DNA of 64,000 bases from Gastrolobium villosum (GCA_032173675.1 JAVKPL010005873.1:178972-242971), one strand, 5' to 3'; counted from the first letter of the stretch, positions 22,307 through 33,882 are shown. Translations and numbers: made by a program. Notes: generated by a model not told the origin, from the letters alone.

Positions 22307-23547
22307 TATCAATATTTTTCAATCATTTAAACTACACGTTAGTCAGGATCCCATAAAGTGCAGCATTCAACATAATAATATAATTCTGACGCCTTACGCA
22401 TACGAACAATGGTTGCCCTTATCCAATATCATCTTCCCCATACACAGAATTCAACCATAAACCAAAAGAACGCACTCACTAAAAAAAATAGAATGAAAGT
22501 TCAGTAAGACAATCTAATAATACCAATAACAATTGGTTCAAGAGGTAAGGAGTTTGTTTCCCTTAACCAAAGGTCTCGAGTTTGAGTTTTCGGAATAGAA
22601 AAAATGGTGTTGTGAGAGCCGCCTCCATAATGGGTTAGACAGTGCTTGAATCGGATTAAACCAATTTGGATAAATAAAATAAAGTAAAAATAAGACAACC
22701 TAATATATTAGAAAGACCCACAAGCCTTGATCTTGAACAATGGAACCATCTAACAACCATTCATCATTAGTCGAATCAGCAAAGAAACAAACCAATAGAG
22801 TTATAAAGGACAAAAATTATACAAACAGGTTGTCAGCATACTAAATACATTTATCATACTAAAATATGAAACCTCTAGTGTGAACAAGACCACCATTTCA
22901 GACAGAGCAATTAGTTTAAGGACCACAGTTTAAGTTAATTTCTACAAAAAGTTGATGAAGGACAAGATTATTTTCCACAATATTTCATTTACCAATGTTA
23001 ATTATATGTTCATACTCAGAAACTTTAATAAGTCCTTCCTCTCTCTTTTTTCTTTTTTCTTTTTTTTTCACTTTTAAGTTCTTTTCTTTTCTCATTTTTT
23101 AAAAGATAAATCGGTCAACTTCATTCTACAAATTTATTTGCTTATCAAATTAGAACTGATTGGTTTCCACTTAACTCAAGAACCTAATTCCCAATTGAAA
23201 TAACTTAATTTTTACACATTTGCAAATGGATAATACCTAGAATATTCAAATAGTCCTAAACTATATTTTGGGCACACAATAAAAAAAATATGAGGTATGA
23301 AAAATAGCCAATTATCTCGAAAGGTTCAAACTTTCATGGGCAATTCAAATTCAATGAGAATATCAGAGAGCATAGCCTACGCATTAAATTAAATTTTAAA
23401 AATGAAAAACAGAATATTTAACGGGTGAAAGAGGAAGAGCGAGAAGAATATCTCACATTTGAGAGAAGCAGTATATTGAGGAAAACACTGAGAATCGGCG
23501 ATTCTCGCAGCACTCGGGTATGGAGGGGTTGAGACTTTGGACGCCAT
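15588..23547 (-). CDS. COX23: COX23-like twin-CX9C cytochrome c oxidase assembly factor (three exons)
   Basis: The gene encodes a predicted 71-residue CHCH protein of the mitochondrial intermembrane space, where twin-CX9C proteins are oxidatively folded by the MIA40 pathway. COX23 helps assemble cytochrome c oxidase. Exon 1 is 23457-23547 (starts MASKVSTPPYPSAARIADSQ), exon 2 is 22059-22135 (LEEFNSDKSKCQEHF and following), exon 3 is 15588-15635 (REARLERNKNRSFFS, stop TGA). Phases fit: exon 1 ends with T before donor GTGAGA, exon 2 supplies GT to complete Cys31, exon 2 ends ...GAG|GTACTG, and exon 3 follows TTTTAACAG. The twin motif is exact: C21-x9-C31 and C42-x9-C52. Intron 1 is 1321 bp. Intron 2 is 6423 bp and packed with nested transposons. 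The reading frame is intact, so the gene is probably functional if intron 2 is spliced out. Confidence 0.9.
15928..16343 (-). mobile_element. Cassandra-like solo LTR with 5S rRNA-like domain, 5-bp TSD
   Basis: On the minus strand the sequence starts TGTAACATCCCGAGCG (16343) and ends CCAGGCATTACA (15928), 416 bp. The exact repeat AAAAG flanks it (15923-15927 and 16344-16348). It contains a 5S rRNA-like block. Cassandra elements are known as terminal-repeat retrotransposons in miniature whose LTRs carry a 5S RNA sequence with a pol III promoter. Only one LTR is present, so it is a solo LTR. Confidence 0.8.
16017..16090 (-). pseudogene. 5S rRNA-like segment inside the Cassandra-like LTR
   Basis: The minus strand reads GAACTCCATAGTTAAACGTG, followed by CTTG and later GACGGGTTACCTCCTGGGA. 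This matches the central and 3' part of plant 5S rRNA, including the internal promoter region, with substitutions. It is part of the LTR and not a 5S gene array. Confidence 0.75.
17778..20309 (+). mobile_element. Solo LTR of the Del/Tekay-type family, 2532 bp, 5-bp TSD
   Basis: It starts TGTAAGAACCCGCACCGC and ends GGGCTGTTACA. The exact repeat GTCCT flanks it (17773-17777 and 20310-20314). The first several hundred bases are the same family as the LTR read on the minus strand from 57849 and as the plus-strand LTR beginning at 63936. A TATA-like CTATTTATATG lies near 18238, followed by transcribed-looking sequence. A palindromic ATATCCGGATAT array lies at 18883-19055. It interrupts the gag of the older gypsy element. 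Confidence 0.88.
18883..19055. repeat. ATATCCGGATAT palindrome-rich array in the solo LTR
   Basis: About ten copies of the palindrome ATATCCGGATAT or near matches are spaced irregularly. The same region of the LTR at 55242-57849 holds a more regular array of the same motif. Confidence 0.8.
20447..20458 (-). other. Primer-binding site (tRNA-iMet type)
   Basis: TGGTATCAGAGC on the minus strand lies 3 nt inside the LTR end, the standard initiator-Met tRNA primer site of plant LTR retrotransposons. Confidence 0.8.
20501..20689 (-). repeat. 3' LTR of a Ty1/copia remnant
   Basis: The minus strand starts TGTTAGAATATTAAATATG at 20689, right after a polypurine tract (TTGAGGGGGAG), and ends TTATTTTACATTCA at 20501. 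It has inserted into the gypsy 5' LTR. The left flank is GCACT; the other copy of the duplication is lost because the copia 5' part is missing. Confidence 0.7.
20694..21402 (-). pseudogene. Ty1/copia reverse transcriptase-RNase H fragment
   Basis: The minus strand encodes the end of a copia polyprotein: RRLIGKLNYLTVTRPDISF, YSDANWAGLPSDRRSTSGY, SRSSAEAEYRAMA, and the C-terminal QLADVFTKALRG, ending just before the polypurine tract. Two in-frame stops (near 21263 and near 21095) disable it. The 5' side is cut abruptly at about 21402, so RT proper, integrase and gag are missing. Confidence 0.85.
22059..22135 (-). CDS. COX23: COX23-like gene, exon 2
   Basis: This 77-nt exon carries the second CX9C motif (CQEHFDVYKEC). 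It lies between TTTCCAG and donor GTACTG. Confidence 0.88.
22246..22306. repeat. (TA)n(GA)n compound microsatellite
   Basis: Alternating TA (to about 22275) runs directly into alternating GA (to about 22302). Confidence 0.9.
22532..22695 (+). mobile_element. tRNA-derived SINE (Au-like)
   Basis: TGGTTCAAGAGGTAAGGAG followed by CCAAAGGTCTCGAGTTTGAG has the spacing of tRNA-derived A and B boxes. The body (GGAATAGAAAAAATGG, then AATGGGTTAGACAGTGCTTG) resembles common plant SINEs. It ends in an A-rich tail. Boundaries are approximate. Confidence 0.6.
23457..23547 (-). CDS. COX23: COX23-like gene, exon 1
   Basis: The ATG is at 23547-23545. This is the first exon, with C21-x9-C31 spanning the splice junction. 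Confidence 0.88.
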
Positions 23548-25269
23548 CGCGTTTCAGCAAGCTACCGGAGTTTTGTTTTGATGAGATTAGAGTTTGAAAC
23601 AAGCTACCAGACTTCGCTTCGATAACGTTATTCTAATCAATGTCTGAGACTAATCAACCAAGGATATCATACAAATAAACCAAAGAGTAAATACCTTTTT
23701 GCTGGTTGCTGCTGACCAAAGATGTACTCATTTAGTTAAAGATGTTCATAAATTAAAAAAAAAAAAAAAAAACCCATATTAATCATAAAAAAAACTTAAA
23801 ATAGGTCCATTTTTGAAAAGTTTATTAGGACACATGCGTCTTTTTAATTTGTCGGGAGTAAAAATGGAGTGAAATTTGGTGAAAATAAAAAAAAAAAATA
23901 TTTACTCTAAACTAAGATATCCTTTATTAGGAAGAGTGTTTATCATTTTAAATGACATAATTTATATCATTTTACTCTTACAAAGAGTGGAATCCACATC
24001 TTATGTCAACTCTTTATCCTCTTTTATTTATTTCTTTCTTTCTAGAATGTGTAAATGAGTCGGGTTATTAGGAGTTTTAAGCCTGATTTGCCTTATGTCT
24101 GACTTTACTTGGTTTATTTAAAAAATAAAGTAGATTAATTTTTTTTAAAAGAAAATTAAGTCATAAGCTGACGTTAAAAAGCCTGGACCAAAAACTTGCT
24201 CGCATACCTTTTAATTTTAAATTAAATAATATATTTATAAAGGTGCCTAATAGCAAAGAAAAAGCTCTCAAAAATAATATTTTACTTGTTGTTATGTTTT
24301 AAAGATTTTGTGATCTTATTAAAAAATTATTTGAGAATTTTTATAATTTGGATTCTTGCCTTGTTTAATGAATCAAAAATCTCGTTATTTTTATATTTGT
24401 TTGGTTTGGAATTTTGTAGGCTAGGTTATGTTTTTTATTTTGTTTACAATTGGTTGGATCATGCCTATAAACTAAGCCTTTAATAGGCTAATAGGTATAT
24501 GTAAACTTTAAATATTTTAGATAGATTTAGGCTCTTAAGGCGAAAGCCTAGCATGACTCATTTACTCGCTACTTGTGTGGGATACCCGGCTAACTCGCCT
24601 TAAAGAGGCAAGTAGGGTGATATACCAAAAAAAAATATTTATAATATATTTTTTAAAATTCTTATAAATTATTTTTTATTTGGCTTATTTATACATGATT
24701 CTTATTTTAATTTATTGTTAGAGTTGGAGCTGGAATATATATTGTTATAAGTGTAATCTTTTTGAGACATGAGTAGTATCCATGCATGTTTACATGTGAT
24801 TGATATCCATTTTGAGAGGCATATGTGGCCTTTAATTTGTATATTCGTACATGATGTTATGAATTTCAGTATGTATGTGTGTATTGGCTCTAAGCCATAG
24901 TTCAATATATGAGGTATTTCATATATCAGTATTGATCTGCTATGAGTTTAAAGTTAACAGGTTTAATTGTGTTTAGGATTGGCACTGAGTCAAAATTTGT
25001 GTGAATTCATCGATGGATTCTAAGTCTGATAATGTAGATTTATGTATTGTTTGGATTTTCCTATATTATAGGAATTTGGATTTGTCCAGATTATAGCTGT
25101 TATGTTGTCCGTAGGTTTTTGTTCAGAATGGTCCATATGATCATATTTGGATGGAATATATCTGTGAAGTACATGTATAGATAGAATAGACATAGGTAGA
25201 CTATTCAAGAAGTTTGTACATGTATGGGACTATACATATTACAATAATTAGAATTAGGATTGTGCGTGG
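23548..25269. repeat. COX23-like 5' flank plus LTR end; source of an inverted duplication
   Basis: From about 23590 to 25270 this sequence reappears in reverse orientation at about 36255-38090. Shared landmarks are AAGCTACCAGACTTCGCTTC near 23600, GGGATACCCGGCTAACTCGC near 24580, and GAATTAGGATTGTGCGTGGC near 25250. It therefore contains the COX23 promoter region and part of an LTR. No gene is seen in it. The inverted copy has about 250 bp (next to 24711) that is missing here. Confidence 0.7.
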
Positions 25270-25469
25270 CAATTCGGGGAATGATAATAATACGTTAATT
25301 CATTAAGATATCGTAAATAAAGTAGTGTTAGGATAAAAGAAAGAGTTTATTCCCCTTTTACATTAATTAAAAGCAATACTTATGTCAAGTCTTCCGCTTA
25401 ATTCATAATATATGACGCACTATTGTACCATATGCATGATAACTAACCGGGAGTAGACGGGGTGTTGCA
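24711..25469 (+). repeat. LTR end copy 1 (no hAT insert)
   Basis: It runs from GAGTTGGAGCTGG to the terminus GGGGTGTTGCA at 25469 and is followed by GCTCACGTCAAGATGAACC. The same junction occurs after LTR copies 2 and 3. At the point where copies 2 and 3 carry an 0.8-kb insert, this copy reads straight through (CATATTTGGATGGAATA). Confidence 0.7.
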
Positions 25470-25624
25470 GCTCACGTCAAGATGAACCTTATCTATAGAG
25501 ATTTATAAATATATATTTTTCGTTCATTGATGATTAATGCATACAGAGCAAGCTTATCTTCGAATTTTTAAATTTATATTCTATTACTTATAGTAAATCA
25601 ATGTGAGAAAGACAACTTTATTTC

Positions 25625-25677
<53 letters not shown>

Positions 25678-25687
25678 GGAAAATATT

Positions 25688-25892
25688 TATCAAGCAGCTT
25701 GAGATAAGTTTATCTCCGGCTACCCAAAACTACGTCGTTTCATTTATTTATTTGTTATATAAATTGATTTACCTTTGAATGGTTATGATTCCATTTTTCT
25801 CTCTCTTCCTTTATCACCATTGATCCATATTTGTACGGTTACGATTTAGTAACCGGAGATAAAATTATCTCAAGTAGCTTGAGAAACGATAA
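25688..25892. mobile_element. MITE-like inverted-repeat element
   Basis: CAAGCAGCTTGAGATAAG with TTTATCTCCGG on the left is mirrored by CCGGAGATAAAATTATCTC and AAGTAGCTTGAG on the right. It is absent from the corresponding place in segments B and C. Confidence 0.6.
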
Positions 25893-25917
25893 GCCCTATA
25901 TATATATATATATATGG

Positions 25918-26093
25918 GTTAGGATTATTTTACACCAGTGTAAGTTACACTTTCAATCTTGTCCATTAATCTTACTTATATCTAAGGGCACTAATTTTTT
26001 AGTAAACTGAGCCATTGGATACAAGTTGATCAATGGTCAAGATTGAGTGTAAGACTTCTAACTCTTACACTGGTGTAAGAATATCCTGCCCCT
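25918..26093. mobile_element. MITE-like element with TTACACCAGTGTAA-type ends
   Basis: The left end AGGATTATTTTACACCAGTG and right end CACTGGTGTAAGAATATCCT are inverted copies. A 3'-truncated relative occurs at about 49030-49146. It is absent from segments B and C. Confidence 0.65.
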
Positions 26094-27159
26094 ATATATA
26101 TATATATGATGTAATGTTTTTGTTGTAAATATATTGTAAGGAGATGCACCTTGTCTTAAATAAATATAATTTCTTACTTTAGGTGAATTAGTGCAAATAG
26201 GCCAATCTCAAACTTATAAATTTATATTTTTTTCATTGATATTCAATTAATGTGTAGAAGATTTTTTGTGTTTGGTAGTGTACACACATGTTTTATTTTT
26301 TGTCAATTAATGTAATAAAAGAATTTTTTTTTTAAATTTGTAAATATTTTTTTATGTAAAATCAATTAATATATTATATATATGATTATTTTAACAATAT
26401 GTATGCTTATTTTATTTATGGTTAATTAATGACCTTTTCTAGAAATTATGTGAATATTTTTTTTTCATTTTCTATCAATTAATGTAAGCAGCTAACCATG
26501 TCTTAAAATTTATGAATATACATTTTTTTTATTTACAATCAGTTAATGTAAGGAGCTCAACCTTATCTCGATGTTTGTATGTTAATATTCTATTACTTAC
26601 CGCAAATTAAAGTAAGAAACACAACCTTATTTTTAGATACAAATATGGGATAAGTTATTCTACCTACACCTTTTTTCTACCTACCACTCTCCAACATCAT
26701 TAGATCAGAATCTCAAGAAGAAATGGAAAGATAAACGTTAGTTGAGATTTAGAACTAATGGTGTTTTAGAGTGATAAGCAAAGATAGACAAAAAAAGATA
26801 TAGGTAGAATAACTTATCCATATAATATGGGTTTATCATCTATAATTTAACATGAACAGAAAAAAATTTCTACACTCACAACATTTTGTGGGGCCCACAG
26901 CAAAGAAAAAAGCTCTAGCACGCAAAATGAATCTCTATAACATAACACAAACACTTTTCCTGCAACATAACTCTTATAAAACCCTATAAATATACATGGT
27001 CACAACCTTATCTTGACATTTTTAAATTTATATTCTATTGCTTGTTAATTAATGTAAGAAATCCAATATGATTTCTCTATCTCACTATAATAACCTGAAT
27101 AATTAAATTATATTAATTAGGGATTAATGTGTAATTATGAATTAATTAGAGGAAAATAT

Positions 27160-30100
27160 TGTAACAGCCTGTTGTACACCTGTATTGTTAACATTAATTA
27201 TGATATTAAGCGCAGTTACAATCACAGCGATTCATTTTATAAAAATGAGAGTAAAATTTTTCTGGTTATTACGCGAGCATTTAAAACCGTAAAAAGCGTA
27301 AACTCTTTGTGGGATACTTATTTAAACTACTTTTATAACTTATTTTACTTAATACAAGTCATTAAGTGGTCCCCATAAACTCACTTAGTCAATTTCTCAC
27401 TTTTACGTTTTCTACATATCCGAACATGGTTCGGTCTCAGATTTTCCGCGGACAAACTGCATGGCTTGAACCTCTCATCTTTTGATATGTTATTCTACAC
27501 TCAATTAAATTTCTAGGAAGTTATCGCACGAGTTATTTTGATCTCGTTTGCTCCGGATATCGCCATTTGAAGTTGGACAAGCAAAGCTGTCAGCCAACCC
27601 CAAATAGCTTCAAACATCCCTCACTAAACGAATTACTGCAGAAAATCCACTAAGCCATTTTCTCTCTAATTTTTATACAACAAACTAGACACCTCAACCT
27701 TCAATTTTATATATCATACACCTAATTTTACTAAAAAACGAAGCGGTAATAAATTTCCCAAAACGGGTTCAGAACTGCCACATGTGCAGTAAGCAAATGA
27801 GCAGTCTTCACTCTCTGCCCTCTCTAGGCCGACTTCCAACCTAGAATTTCACCAAATTTTACCACAAGGTAGAGGACATCTCAACCTTTAAAATGGATTA
27901 TGGCACGTCCCAATCAGACCTCTGTGGAGGGAGATATGCTCTTCCGAAGTTCGTCTAAATTCTGCCAATTTACCGAAAATTCGCTAGAGTTTCCTTTGTT
28001 TTACAAAAATCCCCAAATTTGCCAATGTGATCTAAGACCTCAAATGTACCTAATAATCAATGGGTGGCACACACAAGGACTAACAATGTCTTGGGGCTCT
28101 TACAACCCATCACAGTTTATTTTAATTATGCAATACATACCACATTGCTTACTTTGTTATTACTTAGTATGTTTCAATCATCTAAGTCCAATTGCATGTA
28201 TTTGCTAATTATACACATAATCAAAATCCTAAAATAGGCCTAAGGCCCTTCCATCATATTACACATGCTTCTCTTTACACAAGGTCCAAATACAATATTT
28301 ACAACCTCTCAATTATATATTACAACTTACAAGTTCATGACTTTACATTACAACATAAAACATAAAGCTTAAATGACATATACAACTAGACTTAGGCAAA
28401 ATGACATGAACAAATATGACTATGAATCACCTCCTACATACATATGAAAAGTTCATGCCCTAAGTCTAGCCTAGGCCCAATGGCCACCAAAATGCAAAAT
28501 ACTAAAAGTGCTCCAACTAGTCATCCTACGGGCTTCTTGCCCGCCGCTCCGACACCACTGCTACATCCTGAAATAAAGTCCCCAAGACGGGGTGAGATAC
28601 ACTAATATATCTCAGTAACCCATAGTTTCTAGAGAATACTCCACCCAATGGCTCACTTCGATGCATATAAATAATATAAAACATCTTTAAAAACGGGATA
28701 TAGCAAGGGATTTAGAGAAACCGGGGAACATAGGGATACAAAATACGACGAAGTTGGAATGGTAGCTACCAATACCACGCAACGTCATGCATAATGGCTC
28801 GGCATATAAGCCTACGGGTCTCATCCAAGGCGTGTTCCTAGAACAACAACCAAGGTACCCCTCCCATCCACATACACCCGAGACTTCCTAGTGTGCTCCT
28901 ATCCGGAATACACACCACGACCCTAGGTCAACTGGAACTTCCTCTCGGAGACCTATCCAATGGAAGTCCAAAATGCCCGAAGGCAAACTGTCTATTGGCC
29001 AGAGACTCGGTACCTATGTACCAACATACATACTACATGCATGATCATGTTATTCTACACTACTCATATACATTTCCTACCATCACCCTCAACGGGCATG
29101 GTGGAGCACACAAAGGGAACAAGCCCCAGTACCAAGAGGTTACCTCAATAAGCCTCTTCACTTAGCTCCACAGTAGTATATCCTTCGAGCTCGTTACTCA
29201 CAGAAATGCCTACACAGAGGACATTCCCAATTACTTAAAACTCATACGAATACATGCAACTACCAATTATACAAGCATGATTCCAATCACTTACCTCAAT
29301 CCCACTTGGTCCAAGACCAAGGGCAATCCACCGACTCACGGTTCGGGGTTCAAATCAACGTACGGTAACCTACAACAACCATGTACGAATCATCAGTACA
29401 CGACAATTCTGTCAGAATACGAAAAACGTCAAAACCTCCCCTACACCCTTGTAGGTTCGGCCAAACAAGTGCAAATTTGCATTTTATTTTTCTAAATTTT
29501 CTTTCTCATTTTATTATGCATCCTTAGGTTGCCAAAAGGCCATACCAAGTGCTATTTTTCATTCTACGTCTTTTAAACGTCGTTTTGTCTAATATTTCGC
29601 TCTAGGTTCCTGTACAACTATCAACACCATCACTTATTTTTCATTGATTCTTCAGCCTTCAAACCACCACACAACCTATCTAATTACCATTTAACACATA
29701 GTACATCACTCAAATAATTCCCAACAACATCCATTCCTTAATTCTCCCTTAAAGGCCGAATTGCACAATGGTATACGTCCAAGGAATTCCAATCAATTTT
29801 AACCATTCAACACCTCATACAATCACATTATATCAACATACAATCATACAACAACTCACCAATATAATCCTAACACATTTTCAAAACTCGAAGTCATGAC
29901 AACCTCAAAATTTTCTAAGTTACAAAATCATATTTTTCACCAATAATTTTCATTGCATTTCTTGCTCTAACACGTCATTCTAAGACATTATCATCTAATA
30001 CATATTTTCCATTTGAGCTCTCTAACATCACAAATCATCAATTTCCCCTTTAGGGTTCATCAAATCAATCCAAAGATTAAACCGTTAAAATGGTGAAGAA

Positions 30101-31570
30101 ACTTACCCAAAAGCTTGGCACAAGGCCCTCCTAAACATATTCCACCATTGGAGCATCTAGAAGCTCCATGAACACAAATCTAAGCAACTTGGCCGCAGAC
30201 TTAGGGAGGAGATATCTCAAAAACTAATGGCTTTCAAGGCTTAAGAGTACCACTAATGGCTTTAGAAGGTGATTTGCAATAAAATTCAAGTCAAACTTTC
30301 CATGATTTGGTGCTTGGATGAGTGATTAATGGAAGGAGAAAGTTTGAAGAAAAATCTGCAAGGGAGAGGGGGAGGGCGCGGAATTTGGAGAGAAGGGGGG
30401 AGAAGGATGATCAGCAAAGCACGGACACGCAAGATTTAAAAAAATTTGCGTGTCAGACACGTGTTCGACATGGACACGCTCCGACACGCTCGGACACGCG
30501 TTCGACACACAGTCAACATTTGGGGACACGCAGTCAACTCTCCGACACGTTCCGACACGCGGTCAATATTTGGGGACACGCGGCCAACCTTTGGGGGACA
30601 CGCTCGGACACGTTTTTTTTTTTACTAAATATCAAATAAATAATTTATAAACTAATTTTGTTCTGTTATGAAATTTGACATTAAAAATTAACAAAGTACG
30701 AAAAATTATTTATATTTATGTTATAAAATTTAAATATTTGATTGGTTATATGACTTATGATGGACTCTTATATGCATTAAATATAAACTATACATTAAAA
30801 AATTTATTTAATATCAAAACGTGTCCCAACGTGTCCAAATATGACATTTTTTAAAATTAACGTGTCGGCGTGTCGTGTCGTGTCCCGTGTCCGTGTCCGT
30901 GCATCATAGAGGATGATGATGAATAGAGAATCTTGGGTGGCTTAAGTGGACTTAAGTGGGGTGGGGCCCACCGCCACCTCACGCGTTTCAAACTCGTTTG
31001 AATTTCCCTCTGATTCCACTAAACGTCCATAAATTTAAAATCAATTTAGAAACTCTAATTTTTAACATTAACCATTATCCTTTAATTATACTTGATCAGA
31101 TGAATCCTGAGTTTTCCGGTCGTTCGGAGAAAACGCTGTTTTAAGCTGTTGCGCGCGCCATTGGCACGTTTCCCCAAACTTACTTATTTTCATCAAATTT
31201 CATCAGAAATCATATTCCCTAGTTCTATAAATCATTTATAACTCGTATTTAAAACCTAGTGTTCAAAACTCAATCGGCACGTTTTACGGTGCAATCGTAC
31301 CGTGATATTTTTACCCGGTAAAAATACTATTCACTGAATTTTTTGAAACTTGTCTATCCACTCAATTTTTTGTTCTGAATCCATTTCCAGGGTTATTTTT
31401 ATCATCTGAGACCTTCTACTCAATTTCCTTCCTAGGGTTGTGTGCATGACTAAATTACCGTTTTGCCCTTTCCTTGTATTTTTGCCTAATTTTCAGGATT
31501 TTCACTAATTCTTCCTTTTAATTCTCATTTAATGTATTAATATATAAACTTAGAAATGCGAGGTGTTATA
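27160..31570 (-). mobile_element. Large solo LTR (4.4 kb) with exact 5-bp TSD
   Basis: The ends are TGTAACAGCCTG (27160) and GAGGTGTTATA (31570), flanked by AATAT on both sides (27155-27159 and 31571-31575). Segments B and C have no such sequence at this site (GGAAAAAGTATATTTTAGAGC). Minus orientation is inferred from resemblance of about 28570-28620 (CCCAAGACGGGGTGAGAT, then CTCAGTAACC) to the minus-strand LTR near 55750-55800. The terminal dinucleotide is TA where CA is expected, probably a point mutation. A hAT-like element (30412-30909) is nested in it. No open pol or gag is seen, so it is non-coding LTR. Confidence 0.75.
30412..30909. mobile_element. hAT-like MITE, GCACGGACACG family, copy 1
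   Basis: Terminal inverted repeats contain GCACGGACACG. The 8-bp duplication AGGATGAT flanks it exactly (30404-30411 and 30910-30917). The interior repeats GACACG(C/T)GGTCAA and GTGTCGTGTC strings. A second copy is at 34381-34911. Confidence 0.78.
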
Positions 31571-31988
31571 AATATTTTAGAGCAAGGTCGTTTTTGAGGC
31601 AAAAGTGGAAATAATAAAAGTATTGGAGTAAAGTGCAATTATGCAAAATGAGTGAGACCCAAAATTAATTAAGTGTGTATCACATCCCACTTAAGCCCAT
31701 TAATTTATAAACCTTAGTCAAATGGATAAGTGTGATTGTGGAGGATAAAGAAGGCCGTAAAGATATTTTTGCCTATAGATATTTCTGAGTGTGGGGAACA
31801 CTCCCTCTCTCATCACTCTCTCTCATGCTCCATTTTCCTCTCACTCTCTTCTGTCTACATGGTTCTCTCCGACATCGTTGTCTTAGAGAGAAGGAGAGAG
31901 TGATTAAGTGTTATGCGTTGTTACATAGCGCTTAATTCTTAATCTATATAATATCTTTTCTCAGTGTATAAAAATGGAAAAAAATATG
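31571..31988. repeat. Duplicated segment A, part 2
   Basis: It resumes TTTTAGAGCAAGGTCGTTTT and runs through TGGGGAACACTCCCTCTCTC to the ATGGAAAAAAATATG that in copies B and C precedes the 3' end of the glycosyltransferase. Copy A diverges there, before reaching coding sequence. Confidence 0.65.
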
Positions 31989-32149
31989 TGAGAGATAAGA
32001 AACAAAATTAAAAAGAATGAGATAGATGTGTGATAAGAAAGTGAGAGATAGAAGGAACAAAAATTTTAAGCCAAGGGTATTTTGGTATTTTCATGTCAAA
32101 ATTTAAGGGGGGGAACTTGCCCCCTTCTCTCCTACCTACATCTACCTCT
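31989..32149. other. Junction sequence between segment A and LTR copy 2
   Basis: It is purine-rich, then AAGGGGGGGAACTTGCCCCC. No gene is seen. The LTR copy starts at about GGGCATGAGTAGTATCCATG. Confidence 0.4.
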
Positions 32150-33682
32150 GGGCATGAGTAGTATCCATGCATGTTTACATGTGATGTCCATTTTTAGAGG
32201 CATATGTAGCCTCTAATTTGTATATTCGTATATGATGTGATGAATTTCGGTATGTGTGTGTATATTGGCTCTAAGCCATAGTTTAATATATGAGGTATTT
32301 CAGATATCAATATTGATCTGCTGTAAGTTTAAAGTTAATAGGTTTAATTGGGTTTAGGATTGGCATTGAGTCAAATTCTGTGTGAATTCAAGGAGGAATT
32401 CTAAGTCTGATAATGTAGATTTATGTTTTGTTTGGATTTTTCTATATTACAGGAATTTGGAATTGTCCAGATTATAGCTGTTATGTTGTTCGTAGGTTTC
32501 TGTACATAATGGTCCATATGATCATATTTGGATGTAGGGTTGGAAAAATGGGCCAACCCGGCTCAACCCGACCCAACCCGCGTTCAACCCAAAAAAAATG
32601 AGTCAGGTTAGAGTTGGCTCGCGGGTTGGCTAGGAAAATGGAAAAATAAATTAAAACTCGGTTTTCAGATACGTTTTATACAACTCGATTTTAGTCATAC
32701 AAATATAGATTAAGAAGGTTTCCTTCATTTTGAGATAGATTCTGTAAGTGATTCAAAAAAGAATCTAGTTTTTCCTAGTCAAATGGGTAGAGGCAGGTGA
32801 GATCGATGAAGTGGGTTTAATGGAAATATATAGGATATTTTAATCCAAAAGCCGTTAAGGATATGGCTAAAGCAACGACATCCTAGTTTAGGTCGGTGGG
32901 AATGCCACAGTAGAAAGCTATAACTTCTAAATTTTTTCTTAAATTATTAATTCATTTAATACAAAAACGTTATACAGATAAAGCATAGAAAATTCCTTTT
33001 GCATTTGGACTTGGACTTATTGGCAGTTGGCACCACATTCACACTGTCACACATACTATAAAAAAGGACCTTATTGCATGGTTTTGGACTTATTAGCAGT
33101 TGCAGGGTATTTTCGTTTGGGTCTTTGGAATTGGGATTTTAGGTTTTGACTTTCCACATTACCTTCATTAATTTTTATACTTTTATATTAAAAAAAATCA
33201 TAACCCGCGAGTCAACCCATTTGACCCGTGGGTTGGCTCGATTTTTCTCGAGCTGAAACGAGTCGGGCTGACTCAAGTTACTAACTCATTTTCCCGAACC
33301 CAACCGGCTCATTTTAGCCGGGTTACGTGGGTTGGCTCATTTTTGCCAAAGCCTATTTGGATGGAATATATTTGTCAAGTACATGTATAGATATAGTAGA
33401 TATAGGTAGACTATTCAAGAAGTTTGTACATGCATGTATCGTACCGCACATATTACAATAATTGGAATTAGGATTGTGCGTGGCAATTAAGGGAATGATA
33501 ATAATACGTTAATTCATTAAATACAGTAAATAAAGTGGTATTAGGATAAAAGAAAGAGTTTATTCCCCTTTTATATTAATTAAACGCAATACTTATGTTA
33601 AGTCTTCCACTTAATCCATAATATGTGACGCGCTATTATACCATATGCATGATAACTAACCGGGTGCAAACGGGGTGTTACA
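32150..33682 (+). repeat. LTR end copy 2, with a hAT-like insert
   Basis: It matches LTR copy 1 from GCATGAGTAGTATCCATGC to the terminus GGGGTGTTACA at 33682, except for the insert at 32535-33355. It is followed by the same GCTCACGTCAAG junction. Confidence 0.7.
32535..33355. mobile_element. hAT-like non-autonomous element in LTR copy 2
   Basis: The left end is TAGGGTTGGAAAAATGGGCC and the right end, on the other strand, TAGGCTTTGGCAAAAATGAG. TTTGGATG is duplicated exactly (32527-32534 and 33356-33363). The subterminal regions hold many AACCCG/CGGGTT motifs. No transposase is present. The same insertion at the same site is in LTR copy 3. Confidence 0.8.
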
Positions 33683-33837
33683 GCTCACGTCAAGATGAAC
33701 CTTATCTATAGAGATTTATAAATATATATTTTTCGTTCATTGACAATTAATGCATAGAGAGCAAGCTTATCTTCAAAATTTTAATTTTATATTCTATTAC
33801 TTATAGTAAATCAATGTAAGAAAGACAACTTTATTTC

Positions 33838-33882
<45 letters not shown>

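Larger units (their letters stand above)
22136..23456 (-). other. COX23-like intron 1 (1321 bp)
   Basis: The intron runs from donor GTGAGA at 23456 to acceptor CCAG at 22139-22136. It holds a microsatellite and a SINE-like copy; otherwise it is AT-rich and featureless. Confidence 0.8.
25470..27159. repeat. Duplicated segment A, part 1 (degenerate tandem repeat)
   Basis: It begins GCTCACGTCAAGATGAACC. It contains diverged units of roughly 70-110 bp built around 'AATTAATGTAAG...ACCTTATCTTGA...TTTATATTCTATTACTTA'. The same order occurs in segment B (from 33683) and segment C (from 40173). It ends at the insertion point of the solo LTR. It contains (TA)n at about 25629-25674 and two MITE-like elements. 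Confidence 0.65.
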
